This document shows positions 8,838-17,268 of a stretch of 64,000 bases of DNA, in pieces. The notes beneath the pieces were generated by a model that was not told where the DNA came from, did not search any database, and saw only the letters and a program-made list of their open reading frames with translations. Made by a program: the position numbers and the translations under genes. Origin of the DNA: Flavobacterium agri (GTDB lineage: Bacteria; Bacteroidota; Bacteroidia; Flavobacteriales; Flavobacteriaceae); the NCBI RefSeq assembly GCF_013401995.1, contig NZ_JACBJI010000005.1:62843-126842 (forward strand). The letters are read 5' to 3'. Numbering within the stretch: the stretch's first letter is position 1; every line of letters starts with the position of its first letter.

Positions 8838-9338
8838 ATGAAAAAACTTAGTTTCATAGGCATTTTTGTCATCGTCTTATTCTCTATTTGCTCGTGGACG
8901 CATAAGTTCTACGTTGGGATTTACCAACTCAACTACGCGTCCGACAAGAAAATGTTGCAGATCACGACACGGATTTTCGTCGACGACCTGAACTCCGCTC
9001 TCGAAAAAAAGTTCAAGAAGAAATTCCATTTGGGCGAAAAGAATGTAGGTGAAGATGAAGTCGCGTTGATGAACAAATACATTTTCGAGAATTTCCGCAT
9101 CGCCGTCAACGGAAAATCGGAATCGCTCGATTACCGCAGTTACGAAATGGAAAACAACGTAATCGTCGGGTATTATCGCATTACCGATATTGCGAATATC
9201 AAAACATTGGCCTGCACCAACAAAGTGCTGTTCGATTTTGTAACGGAACAGCAAAATATCATACAAACGAACGTCGGCGGCAATAAACAGAACTTATTGC
9301 TGACGATAGACGAACCGTCGGGGAAATTGGAGTTTTGA
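8838..9338 (+). CDS. DUF6702-like family protein
   Basis: 166 residues with an N-terminal signal/anchor (MKKLSFIGIFVIVLFSICSW) directly followed by THKFYVGIYQLNYASDKKMLQITTRIFVDDL. This is the pattern I know from DUF6702 proteins, which in flavobacteria usually lie next to an M1 aminopeptidase and a CarboxypepD_reg-like gene. That is exactly the arrangement here. The biochemical role is unknown. It is the last gene of the operon; a perfect palindrome (9342-9374) begins 4 bp after its stop. Confidence 0.75.
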   Translation: MKKLSFIGIFVIVLFSICSWTHKFYVGIYQLNYASDKKMLQITTRIFVDDLNSALEKKFKKKFHLGEKNVGEDEVALMNKYIFENFRIAVNGKSESLDYRSYEMENNVIVGYYRITDIANIKTLACTNKVLFDFVTEQQNIIQTNVGGNKQNLLLTIDEPSGKLEF

Positions 9339-9341
9339 TGG

Positions 9342-9374
9342 AAACCTCAAAGGTTTTCAAAACCTTTGAGGTTT
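9342..9374. repeat. Perfect 16-bp-arm palindrome, copy B
   Basis: Same arms as copy A at 5709-5741 (9342-9357 and 9359-9374); only the central base differs (C). It lies between the DUF6702-like gene and the M1 peptidase gene. Confidence 0.85.
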
Positions 9375-9425
9375 AGAATGAAAAACCAAGCCGAATAAAA
9401 TCCTTAAATTGCCGTTTTTGAACCT

Positions 9426-11663
9426 ATGAAGATACTTTCCAGCCTACTGTTGCTTTGCGCCGTGAGCGTCGTTGCCCAGGAAACCCCAAAACCAAAAGAA
9501 CAAGGCCATACGGATGAGAACAAGTTCCGTCAGATGTACGACTTGTTGGCAACCCCAAATATGTACCGAACGGCCGCGGGCGCACCGGGTCCGGCCTACT
9601 ATCAGCAAAAAGCCGATTACAAAATGGATATCGAACTCGACGACAAGAATGCAAAATTGTCGGGAGTAGAAACCATTACCTATCACAACAATGCGCAGGA
9701 ACCGCTCGAATATTTGTGGATGCAGCTCGACCAGAACGAAAAGTCGCGTACGTCCTTGAGTCCGCTCCAGGAAAGTACCAAAGCCGACAAAGCCGTCAGC
9801 GTTTCCGGATTCTCGCGTAAATACCTCGAAGAAGGTTTCGACGGCGGATTCAACATCGAACATGTAAAAGACGCGTCAGGGAAGGCGTTGAAATACACTG
9901 TGAACCAAACCATGATGCGCATCGATCTGCCTACGCCTTTGAAGCACGGCGAAAAAATCTCGTTTTCGGTGAAATGGTGGTACAATATCAACAATTACAT
10001 GAAAGACGGCGGACGTTCTGGCTACGAATACTTCGAAAAAGACAAGAACAAATTATACGTTTTGGCGCAGTTCTATCCGCGCATGGCGGTGTATAACGAC
10101 GTCGAAGGCTGGCAGAACATGCAGTTTTGGGGCGCAGGCGAATTCGCACTTCCATTCGGGGATTTCGAAGTGAACATCACCGTTCCGGCCGACCATTTCC
10201 TCGATGCGACGGGTGTTCTCCAAAACCGCAAAGACGTGTATACGGACGAGGAAATGAAGCGTTACGAACTTGCGACCAAATCGTTCGACAAACCGGTAAT
10301 CATTCGTACGCAAGCCGAAGCGACCGAAATCGAAAAAGGCTTTTCCGACAAGAAGAAAACCTGGAAATTCAAAGCCGAAAACGTACGTGATTTCGGGATT
10401 TCGACTTCAAGAAAATTCATTTGCGACATGATGGCCGTCAAGTTCGGCGATCGCGTCGTGATGGCCGAATCGCTATATCCGAAAGAAGGCAATCCGCTTT
10501 GGGAAGAATATTCGACCCGCGCCGTCGCCCACACGTTGAAGTCGTATTCGAAATATACATTCGATTTTCCGTATCCGAAGGCGATTTCGGTAAATGCGCA
10601 GGATCAGGGCATGGAATATCCGATGATCTGTTGGAATTTCGGTCGTCCCGATGCCGACGGAAAATACACCGACCGCACCAAATATGGCATGCTAGGCGTA
10701 ATCATCCACGAAGTCGGGCACAATTTCTTCCCGATGATCGTGAATTCGGACGAACGTCAATGGACGTGGATGGACGAAGGTCTGAACACCTTCATGGAAT
10801 ATTTGGCCGAAACCTCGTTCGATCCGAATTTCCCGGCCGATCGCGGGCCTGCAAAGAAAATCGTTCCGTATATGAGCGGCGCGCAATCTGGGCTTGAGCC
10901 GATCATGACGAATTCCGAGAGCATCAAGTCGTTCGGGAACAACGCTTATGGCAAGCCGGCGACCGCTTTGAATATTTTGCGTGAGACGATCCTCGGACAC
11001 GATTTGTTCGATTATGCGTTCAAAACGTATGCGAACCGTTGGAAGTTCAAGCATCCGACGCCTGATGATTTCTTCCGTACGATGGAAGACGCTTCGGGAA
11101 CCGATCTCGACTGGTTCTGGAGAGGCTGGTTCTACACCACCGATTTCAACGACATCGGCATCAAAGAAGTCAAGCAATATTACGTTTCGGCCGAAAAACC
11201 CAAAGATTTCGACAAACCCGAAGTGAACCGACGCAACCGACGCCAAATGGCCGGACCGCTAGTGTATATGGTCGCGGAAGGCGACGCGAACTTCAAACCC
11301 GAAATGAAAAAGGCGTTCGATGCCAAAGAAGTTCAGCCGCTCAACGAATATCTCGAGGCTAATTTCACGGCAGAACAACGCGCCAAACTCGACAATCCGA
11401 AGTATTTCTACGAAGTGAGTTTCAACAAGCCCGGAGGTTTGGTCATGCCGCTTATCGTGCAGTTGACTTTCGAGGACGGAACTACTGAAGATTATACGTT
11501 CCCGGCCCAAATCTGGAGAAAGAGCGACGCAGAAGTTTCACGTGTTTTTGCGGTGAAGAAAGCGGTTTCCAAAATCCAGATCGATTCGAAAGAAGAAACG
11601 GCCGACATCGATGTCTCGAACAACACCTGGCCTAAAGAAGCCGTGAAATCCAAATTCGACTGA
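9426..11663 (+). CDS. M1-family metallopeptidase (aminopeptidase-like), secreted
   Basis: 745 residues with signal peptide MKILSSLLLLCAVSVVAQ. The zinc site HEVGHNFFP (His428, Glu429, His432) and the third ligand in WMDEGLN (Glu451) form the HExxH-x18-E signature of gluzincin M1 peptidases. The N-terminal part (about 60-330) is the expected beta-sandwich. The exact GAMEN exopeptidase motif is replaced by QGMEYPMI, as in many Bacteroidota M1 proteins. It is likely periplasmic and cuts peptides for nutrition. The preceding DUF6702-like operon is a recurrent neighbour in flavobacteria as I remember it. No intrinsic terminator was seen behind it. Confidence 0.92.
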   Translation: MKILSSLLLLCAVSVVAQETPKPKEQGHTDENKFRQMYDLLATPNMYRTAAGAPGPAYYQQKADYKMDIELDDKNAKLSGVETITYHNNAQEPLEYLWMQLDQNEKSRTSLSPLQESTKADKAVSVSGFSRKYLEEGFDGGFNIEHVKDASGKALKYTVNQTMMRIDLPTPLKHGEKISFSVKWWYNINNYMKDGGRSGYEYFEKDKNKLYVLAQFYPRMAVYNDVEGWQNMQFWGAGEFALPFGDFEVNITVPADHFLDATGVLQNRKDVYTDEEMKRYELATKSFDKPVIIRTQAEATEIEKGFSDKKKTWKFKAENVRDFGISTSRKFICDMMAVKFGDRVVMAESLYPKEGNPLWEEYSTRAVAHTLKSYSKYTFDFPYPKAISVNAQDQGMEYPMICWNFGRPDADGKYTDRTKYGMLGVIIHEVGHNFFPMIVNSDERQWTWMDEGLNTFMEYLAETSFDPNFPADRGPAKKIVPYMSGAQSGLEPIMTNSESIKSFGNNAYGKPATALNILRETILGHDLFDYAFKTYANRWKFKHPTPDDFFRTMEDASGTDLDWFWRGWFYTTDFNDIGIKEVKQYYVSAEKPKDFDKPEVNRRNRRQMAGPLVYMVAEGDANFKPEMKKAFDAKEVQPLNEYLEANFTAEQRAKLDNPKYFYEVSFNKPGGLVMPLIVQLTFEDGTTEDYTFPAQIWRKSDAEVSRVFAVKKAVSKIQIDSKEETADIDVSNNTWPKEAVKSKFD

Positions 11664-11705
11664 CGAAAATTTTGTTAACGGCAAACCGCGACGTGCGTAA
11701 GTTCG

Positions 11706-11713
11706 TACCTTTG
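11706..11713 (+). promoter_or_regulatory. -7 box TACCTTTG upstream of tatA
   Basis: Full TAnnTTTG match ending 22 bp before the tatA ATG. No good -33 box at the right spacing was found. Confidence 0.5.
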
Positions 11714-11735
11714 CCAAATACCTAAAATCTTTATC

Positions 11736-12062
11736 ATGTTCGGAATAGGCGGAGGCGAATTGATTTTCATAATTTTTGTCGTGTTGATGTTGTTCGGATC
11801 GGATAAAATCCCCGAAATGGCGCGCGCTTTAGGAAAAGGCATGCGTCAACTAAAGGATGCGACGAACGAAATCAAAAGCGAGATCAACAAAGGAGCCGAA
11901 GCCAACGGTCTTGACAAGTCGTTGTTCGACATCAAGAGCAATATCAATTCCGAAATCGATAAGGCCAAGGAAAGCTTGATGAGCAATTCGGCCGATCTTG
12001 AGAAAACCAAACAGGAAATCGACGAAATCGCTTCGGGTCCTATCAAACGCCAGGGGCGATGA
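11736..12062 (+). CDS. tatA: Twin-arginine translocase TatA/TatE-family subunit
   Basis: 108 residues. One N-terminal membrane helix (IGGGELIFIIFVVLMLFGSDKIPEMARALGKG, residues 3-34) is followed by the amphipathic helix with the FGSDKIPEMAR hinge. A long charged coiled tail (about 40-100) follows. This is the standard TatA architecture: it forms the protein-conducting assembly of the Tat system in the inner membrane. tatB/tatC are not in the window, as is usual when tatA is encoded alone in this group. The stop overlaps the next start (ATGA). Confidence 0.92.
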   Translation: MFGIGGGELIFIIFVVLMLFGSDKIPEMARALGKGMRQLKDATNEIKSEINKGAEANGLDKSLFDIKSNINSEIDKAKESLMSNSADLEKTKQEIDEIASGPIKRQGR

Positions 12063-12676
12063 TCGACAAGCTAATCGATTTAGACCAACACGTTTTTATC
12101 TGGCTCAACAGTCTGGGTTCCGAAACCTATGACGGATTGTGGCTCATCATCACCAAATTCACGAGTTGGATCCCGATTTTCGCGGTCATCCTATATTTGG
12201 CATTTAAACGTTTAGGTTGGAGGCACGCGCTTTTGGTCGTCATTTGTATCGCATTGTTGATCACGTTGACCGATCAGACCACGAATCTTTTCAAAAACGG
12301 TTTCCAAAGGCTAAGACCGGGAAGCGACCCTGATTTGGCCGATTTGATCCGCGCCGTGCAAAAAAGGAAATCCTTCAGTTTTATATCGGGACATGCGTCG
12401 AATTCGATGGCCGTGGCTTTTTTCAGCTACCGCGTGTTGCGTCCGTATCTCAAATACATGGGCTTCTTTTTCCTGTGGCCGTTAATTTTTGCATACAGCC
12501 GCATTTACCTCGGATTGCATTATCCGGGCGATATTTTGTGCGGTTACGCTTGGGGATTGCTTATGGGAACGATCATGCTTTACGTGTACGCGTATTTGCG
12601 CAACCGTTTCTTTCCCGACCAAAAATCGAATCTAGATAACCCGACTAACAGTGAGCCCGTCGCGGATGGGCAATAA
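12059..12676 (+). CDS. PAP2-family membrane phosphatase
   Basis: 205 residues, about five membrane helices. The three phosphatase motifs are present: KNGFQRLRPG (KxxxxxxRP), SFISGHASNSMA (SGH, catalytic His) and RIYLGLHYPGDIL (SRxxxxxHxxxD). Such enzymes dephosphorylate lipid phosphates such as undecaprenyl pyrophosphate or phosphatidic acid at the outer face of the inner membrane; the substrate cannot be told here. It is translationally coupled to tatA (ATGA overlap). Its last 45 bp overlap the convergent O-methyltransferase gene. Confidence 0.9.
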   Translation: MIDKLIDLDQHVFIWLNSLGSETYDGLWLIITKFTSWIPIFAVILYLAFKRLGWRHALLVVICIALLITLTDQTTNLFKNGFQRLRPGSDPDLADLIRAVQKRKSFSFISGHASNSMAVAFFSYRVLRPYLKYMGFFFLWPLIFAYSRIYLGLHYPGDILCGYAWGLLMGTIMLYVYAYLRNRFFPDQKSNLDNPTNSEPVADGQ

Positions 12677-13273
12677 AACCGTTTCCACTCTCGGGTCTTC
12701 CTTGAGCATTTTGTTGTAATCGAGCAGTGCGATCGTGCTTTTGTCGTTCGCTTTGACTTCTTCGAGCACCTTTCCGCTCCATAACACGTTGTCCGAAAGG
12801 ATTATGCCGCCTTTGGTCATCATCGGAACGACGATTTCGAAATAATTCGCGTAGTTCTGTTTGTCGGCGTCGATGAACACCAAATCGTATTTTTTACCCA
12901 ACGTCGGAATGATGTCGAGCGCGTTGCCTAGGTGTTGGAAAATCTGGTCTTTCCATTGGGAGCGATCGAAATATTTGCGTTGGAAGTCAAATAATTCCTC
13001 GTTGTTGTCTAATGTATCGATCGTGCCGTTTTGCTGTAATCCTTCCGCGAGGCATAAAGTAGCATAACCCGTAAACGTCCCGATCTCGAGGATGCTTTGA
13101 GGTCTGATGATTTTCGACAGCATACTCAAAACGCGTCCCTGCAAATGCCCGCTTAGCATTCTCGGCTGCAGGATTTTCTGATGGGTTTCACGGTTGAGTT
13201 CAGCCAACAACTGCGGCTCGTCCTGAGAATGGTTTTCTGTATAGAGTTCGAGTTCTTCGGAAATGAAATGCAT
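12632..13273 (-). CDS. SAM-dependent O-methyltransferase (COMT-like, methyltransferase family 3)
   Basis: 213 residues. The SAM-binding motif ILEIGTFTGYATLCLAEGL is at about 61-79. The metal/catalytic signature LVFIDADKQNYANYF at about 131-145 matches the divalent-cation-dependent catechol-type O-methyltransferases, as does LSDNVLWSGKV at about 159-169. No signal peptide; cytosolic. The substrate is not predictable. The start codon overlaps the stop of the upstream secreted-protein gene by one base (13273), implying one transcript. Confidence 0.9.
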   Translation of the reverse strand: MHFISEELELYTENHSQDEPQLLAELNRETHQKILQPRMLSGHLQGRVLSMLSKIIRPQSILEIGTFTGYATLCLAEGLQQNGTIDTLDNNEELFDFQRKYFDRSQWKDQIFQHLGNALDIIPTLGKKYDLVFIDADKQNYANYFEIVVPMMTKGGIILSDNVLWSGKVLEEVKANDKSTIALLDYNKMLKEDPRVETVLLPIRDGLTVSRVI

Positions 13274-13788
13274 TACGGAGTGGTGTTTTTGAATAATCGG
13301 ATAAGGAATTCAGATTTGAGATTGTCGTCGATCGCGCCATAACATACGATGTTGTACACGTATTTGCCGCGACTTCCCAAAAGTGCGACCTGATTGCCGT
13401 CGGGATGGCGCAAACCTTTGATTTTATACAGTTGATAGGTTTCGTTGTCGGTGTCGAGCAGCTCGATTTCCCAGGATTTTTTGATTTTGTGGGTTTTGTC
13501 GGCTACGTATAATTTGAGTGCTTCGGCCTCGTTGGCAGCCGATGCGTATTTCTTGTTTTTGGTGTCGATGTAAAACGCGATGTCGCTATGCGGATTCGTC
13601 AGGTAAACTGAAGTTGCGAGGTCGCGTTTGTCGCGTTCCCAATTGCCCGGGATTTTGACCGTGTCGATATTTTTGACCGAGTAATAGAGTAGGGTGTAAT
13701 CTCCTTTTTCGGAATATCCCACTTTTTGTACTTGGGACGAAACTGGAATCGTGGCGATCAATGCGATAAACAGGTATTTGAATTGCAT
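13273..13788 (-). CDS. Secreted protein of unknown function
   Basis: 171 residues with signal peptide MQFKYLFIALIATIPVSSQ. The mature part is a single domain with mixed charge and no recognised motif. I see no catalytic signature, and the family is unfamiliar beyond being an exported small Bacteroidota protein. It is the first gene of a two-gene unit with the O-methyltransferase. A TAACTTTG -7 box lies 15 bp upstream of the ATG. Confidence 0.7.
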   Translation of the reverse strand: MQFKYLFIALIATIPVSSQVQKVGYSEKGDYTLLYYSVKNIDTVKIPGNWERDKRDLATSVYLTNPHSDIAFYIDTKNKKYASAANEAEALKLYVADKTHKIKKSWEIELLDTDNETYQLYKIKGLRHPDGNQVALLGSRGKYVYNIVCYGAIDDNLKSEFLIRLFKNTTP

Positions 13789-13802
13789 CGGATGGTTTTT
13801 TC

Positions 13803-13810
13803 CAAAGTTA
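13803..13810 (-). promoter_or_regulatory. -7 box TAACTTTG of the secreted-protein/O-methyltransferase unit
   Basis: Full TAnnTTTG match on -, 14-15 bp upstream of the ATG at 13788. A -33 box is not evident. Confidence 0.45.
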
Positions 13811-13904
13811 CGAATAGAAGTTTTCGGATGTTTGTCTTTCTGGTGTTTTGAGAAAAGCCGTTGTAGGTTTTTTCGACACTACTTTTCCACATCAAAAATC
13901 GGTG

Positions 13905-13945
13905 TTTGAGACCTAACAGATTTTTTAAATCTGTTAGGTCTCAAA
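13905..13945. repeat. Perfect 19-bp-arm palindrome in the 13.79-14.10 kb intergenic region
   Basis: Arms 13905-13923 (TTTGAGACCTAACAGATTT) and 13927-13945 are exact complements around TTT. It differs in sequence from the 5709/9342 pair but has the same design. It is the only strong structure in this ~320-bp gap between divergent genes; the rest holds promoter boxes only. Confidence 0.8.
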
Positions 13946-14094
13946 GTTAGCCCAAACGCGATTCGCTCCATTATAGATTTTATGTACATTTTCTTAAATT
14001 TTAGGTTTTGCGTTTGTTCATGTCGAAATTATTGTCCTCATCCATTTTATAAAATCCCTAACACCCTAACTGCCTCGACTTTCAACTTTAACCG

Positions 14095-14102
14095 TATCTT
14101 TG
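14095..14102 (+). promoter_or_regulatory. -7 box TATCTTTG just before rlmN
   Basis: Full consensus match ending 4 bp before the GTG start at 14107, so any transcript would be nearly leaderless. No -33 box at the right distance. Confidence 0.4.
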
Positions 14103-14106
14103 CGCC

Positions 14107-15153
14107 GTGGAAATCGAAAAGAAAGACATACGCGCACTGACCAAAGAAAAACTCCGTGATTTTTTCGTAGACAACGGAGATAAAGCCTTCCGGGGCAACC
14201 AGGTCTACGAATGGCTATGGAGCAAAGGTGCGCACAGCTTCGAAGACATGACCAATGTGTCGAAAGAAACGCGTGCGATGCTCGAGCGCAATTTCGTCAT
14301 CAACCACATCAAGGTCGACAAAATGCAGAAAAGCGAAGACGGAACGGTCAAAAATGCCGTGCGTCTTCACGACGGGTTGCTTGTCGAATCGGTTTTGATT
14401 CCGACAGAAACCAGAACCACTGCTTGCGTTTCAAGCCAGGTAGGATGTTCGCTCGATTGCAATTTCTGCGCGACGGCCAAACTCAAGCGCATGCGCAACC
14501 TCAATCCCGACGAGATTTACGACCAGGTCGCAGCGATTGACAAGGAAAGCCGACTCTATCACAACCGGCCGCTTTCGAACATCGTGTTCATGGGAATGGG
14601 CGAGCCATTGATGAACTATCCGAACGTGATGAAAGCCATCGAGAAAATCACCTCGGACGAAGGTTTGGGCATGTCGCCGAAACGGATCACGGTTTCCACT
14701 TCGGGCGTGACCAAAATGATCAAGAAACTCGCCGACGATGAGGTGAAGTTCAAACTCGCCGTATCCTTGCATTCGGCCGTAGAGGAAATCCGCAACAAGA
14801 TCATGCCGTTCACCAAGAATTTCCCGCTTACGGAATTGCGTGAAGCGCTCGAATATTGGTACGCCAAAACGAAAAGCCGCGTGACTTACGAATATGTGGT
14901 TTGGAAAGGTATCAACGACGACAAAAAATCGATCGACGCACTTGTGAAATTCTGCAAATACGTGCCGTGCAAAGTCAACCTGATCGAATACAACCCGATC
15001 GACGACGGAGAATTCCAACAAGCGTCCGAAGAATCGATCAATGCTTATATTTCGGCACTTGAAAAAGCCGATATCGTCGTGAAAGTACGTCGCAGCCGAG
15101 GAAAAGACATCGATGCCGCATGCGGGCAACTCGCCAATAAGGACGCCGAATAA
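14107..15153 (+). CDS. rlmN: 23S rRNA (adenine2503-C2)/tRNA methyltransferase RlmN
   Basis: 348 residues from a GTG start; the N-terminus (V/M)EIEKKDIRALTKEKL matches the family, and no ATG lies nearby. The radical-SAM cysteine triplet is in GCSLDCNFCATAK (CxxxCxxC), followed by FMGMGEPLMNYPNV. The C-terminal SRGKDIDAACGQLA carries the resolving cysteine. RlmN methylates A2503 of 23S rRNA and A37 of some tRNAs. It stands alone, with a terminator immediately after. Confidence 0.95.
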   Translation: MEIEKKDIRALTKEKLRDFFVDNGDKAFRGNQVYEWLWSKGAHSFEDMTNVSKETRAMLERNFVINHIKVDKMQKSEDGTVKNAVRLHDGLLVESVLIPTETRTTACVSSQVGCSLDCNFCATAKLKRMRNLNPDEIYDQVAAIDKESRLYHNRPLSNIVFMGMGEPLMNYPNVMKAIEKITSDEGLGMSPKRITVSTSGVTKMIKKLADDEVKFKLAVSLHSAVEEIRNKIMPFTKNFPLTELREALEYWYAKTKSRVTYEYVVWKGINDDKKSIDALVKFCKYVPCKVNLIEYNPIDDGEFQQASEESINAYISALEKADIVVKVRRSRGKDIDAACGQLANKDAE

Positions 15154-15155
15154 AA

Positions 15156-15183
15156 AAACGCCTCGTCTCCGAAGCGTTTCTTC
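15156..15183 (+). terminator. Terminator after rlmN
   Basis: AAACGC (15156-15161) pairs with GCGTTT (15174-15179), extended by TCG/CGA across one mismatch. A run of A precedes and T follows, so it could work in both directions between the convergent genes. Confidence 0.6.
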
Positions 15184-15205
15184 ACTTTTATGTAATTAAC
15201 CTTTA

Positions 15206-16033
15206 TCAATTCAAAAGGACCGTTGTCGGCGTGCCTCCGTTTACGGTGAGTTGTGCGAAATAATCGCAAGTGCCGTCTCCGTAATCCAGAGTCGCGGTGT
15301 TGTTTCCTGTAGACAACGTCAACGTTCCGGCACCGATGTAAGGACAGGTCGCGTACCAAACCAAAGGTGTTCCGATGGTCGTCGTCCAACTGCCATTGGG
15401 GCCGGTCGTCGTCCAGTTTCCAGTTACCTGATAGACGTTGTCGGTCCAGTTGAACGGCGTGTCGTATCCGTCGATCAATTCGCGGATCCTGTGGCCCGTC
15501 CTGTGGTATTCGTTTCCGTTCGGATACGTCACCGTAAAATCGATGTCGATGTTCGCCACGGTATGCGCTTCGGGTTGTGCAGTCGTGCTTTCCCAGGTGA
15601 ACGTGACGTGGCGGTTGCCTTCCACATGTCTGTTATTGTGGTAGAAATTGTTGAACGTATAATCGACTTCGTACGAGGCCGCGTCAAAATCAAGGCTTCC
15701 ACTCACGATGATTTGTCCGGTTACGACAGCTCCCGAATTCAACGTGCATCCGCTTTCGCCGAATTCGATCACGCTTGTCCAGGTTGCATCGGTAAAAGTG
15801 GTTGTCACGACGGCGCAAGACGGCAGAAACGCCTGTACAGAATTCGGACGTCCGGCGTCGGCTTGCTGGTTTTCGTACTCTTCCTCGGCAATGGCCTAAA
15901 CGTCGTCGGCGATGCGATCCATCTCATTATTGATACGCGCGCTTTGGGCGTTGAAAGCCTCGTCTTCGTCTTTTGTACAGCTTGCGAAAGTCAGCGCAAG
16001 GGCCGCAAATCCTAACAACAATTTATTTTTCAT
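15206..16033 (-). pseudogene. Lipoprotein gene interrupted by one in-frame amber codon
   Basis: The reading frame from ATG 16033 encodes a signal peptide with lipobox (MKNKLLLGFAALALTFASC, Cys19), then TKDEDEAFNAQSARINN, and reaches TAG at 15896-15898 (codon 46). The same frame then continues without further stops to TGA at 15206-15208 with a coherent secreted-protein sequence (AIAEEEYENQQADAGRPNS and about 210 more residues rich in aromatic/Thr beta strands). No frameshift is needed. One base change, such as CAG or TCG to TAG, explains the break. It is either a recent nonsense mutation, a sequencing error, or a readthrough case. Function of the intact protein unknown. Confidence 0.8.
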
Positions 16034-16123
16034 AGATTTTGGTTTTTATGGTTTTGGAATTAGAGTGCTGGAATCCAATATGGTTTAACGTATCGTTCAA
16101 AAAAAGCCAACAAATTTTTAACC

Positions 16124-16154
16124 TTTGAACTTGTGCAAACATAGTCTATCTTTG
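16124..16154 (+). promoter_or_regulatory. Promoter of the polyprenyl synthetase gene (TTTG-19-TATCTTTG)
   Basis: TTTG 16124-16127 and TATCTTTG 16147-16154 with a 19-bp spacer fit the consensus exactly. The ATG follows 9 bp after the -7 box, so the leader must be very short. Confidence 0.8.
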
Positions 16155-16162
16155 AAAGGCAA

Positions 16163-17140
16163 ATGAACATCAGCGCGCAAATAAAACAACCCATCCGACC
16201 CGAGATGGAACTCTTCGAGAAGAAGTTCTACGAATCCATGTCGTCGAAAGTCGCGCTTCTCAATCGCATCACCTATTATATCGTCAATCGGAAAGGCAAA
16301 CAGATGCGTCCGATGTTCGTGTTCCTGATCGCAAAAATGACGTCGGGCGGAACCGTAAATGAAAGAACGTATCGGGGCGCGTCGGTCATCGAACTCATCC
16401 ATACGGCAACTTTGGTGCACGATGACGTTGTCGACGATTCGAACCGCCGCCGCGGATTCTTTTCCATTAACGCACTTTGGAAGAATAAAATTGCCGTGCT
16501 CGTCGGCGATTATCTGCTTTCGAAAGGACTTTTGCTGTCTATAGACAACGGAGACTTTGATTTGCTGCAGATTATCTCGGTCGCGGTGCGTGAAATGTCT
16601 GAAGGTGAACTCCTACAAATCGAGAAGGCGAGAAGGCTCGATATTACCGAAGACGTGTATTACGAAATCATCCGAAAGAAAACCGCGACGTTGATTGCGA
16701 GTTGTTGTGCGCTCGGAGCGCGTTCGGTAACAGACGATTTGGGCGAAGTGGAAAACATGCGCAAATTCGGCGAACTTATCGGTATGGCGTTCCAGATCAA
16801 GGACGATTTGTTCGATTATTCTGAAGAAGCCATTGGAAAACCGACCGGAATCGACATCAAGGAACAAAAGATGACGCTTCCGTTGATCCATGTGCTCAAT
16901 ACGTGTTCGGCAAAGGAAAAATCCTGGCTCATCAATTCGGTCAAGAACCACAACAAGGACAAAAAGCGCGTCAAGGAAGTCATCAACTTCGTGAAAGAGC
17001 GCAACGGTTTGGGTTACGCCGAAACCAAAATGGAGGAATTTCGCCGCCAAGCACTCGTTTTGCTCGAGAAATACCCCGAATCGGAGTTCAAAAGCGCTTT
17101 GGAACTCATGGTCAATTACGTCATCGAACGAAAAAAATAA
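16163..17140 (+). CDS. Polyprenyl (octaprenyl-type) diphosphate synthase
   Basis: 325 residues. Both aspartate-rich motifs are visible: LVHDDVVDDSNRRRG (Asp87-Asp91 region, FARM) and FQIKDDLFDY (SARM), plus GKQMRP for isopentenyl diphosphate binding. This is the trans-isoprenyl diphosphate synthase family, which condenses IPP to make the side chain of menaquinone; chain length is not directly readable. Cytosolic. A full promoter precedes it and a terminator follows, so it is monocistronic. ispB-like by role, but I leave the symbol empty. Confidence 0.92.
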   Translation: MNISAQIKQPIRPEMELFEKKFYESMSSKVALLNRITYYIVNRKGKQMRPMFVFLIAKMTSGGTVNERTYRGASVIELIHTATLVHDDVVDDSNRRRGFFSINALWKNKIAVLVGDYLLSKGLLLSIDNGDFDLLQIISVAVREMSEGELLQIEKARRLDITEDVYYEIIRKKTATLIASCCALGARSVTDDLGEVENMRKFGELIGMAFQIKDDLFDYSEEAIGKPTGIDIKEQKMTLPLIHVLNTCSAKEKSWLINSVKNHNKDKKRVKEVINFVKERNGLGYAETKMEEFRRQALVLLEKYPESEFKSALELMVNYVIERKK

Positions 17141-17157
17141 AATATTTTATATCTGTC

Positions 17158-17190
17158 AAGCCTTGTAAATACAGGGCTTTTTTGTTTTTC
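17158..17190 (+). terminator. Terminator after the polyprenyl synthetase gene
   Basis: Nine-bp stem (17158-17166 with 17171-17179, one G-T pair), loop AAAT, then a T-run. Confidence 0.85.
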
Positions 17191-17268
17191 TGAAATTTTT
17201 TTGCCGATACATGCAACGCTTTTCCGAAAGTCGTCGTCTATGCTATCAGAAACCCACTTAAAAAGGAT

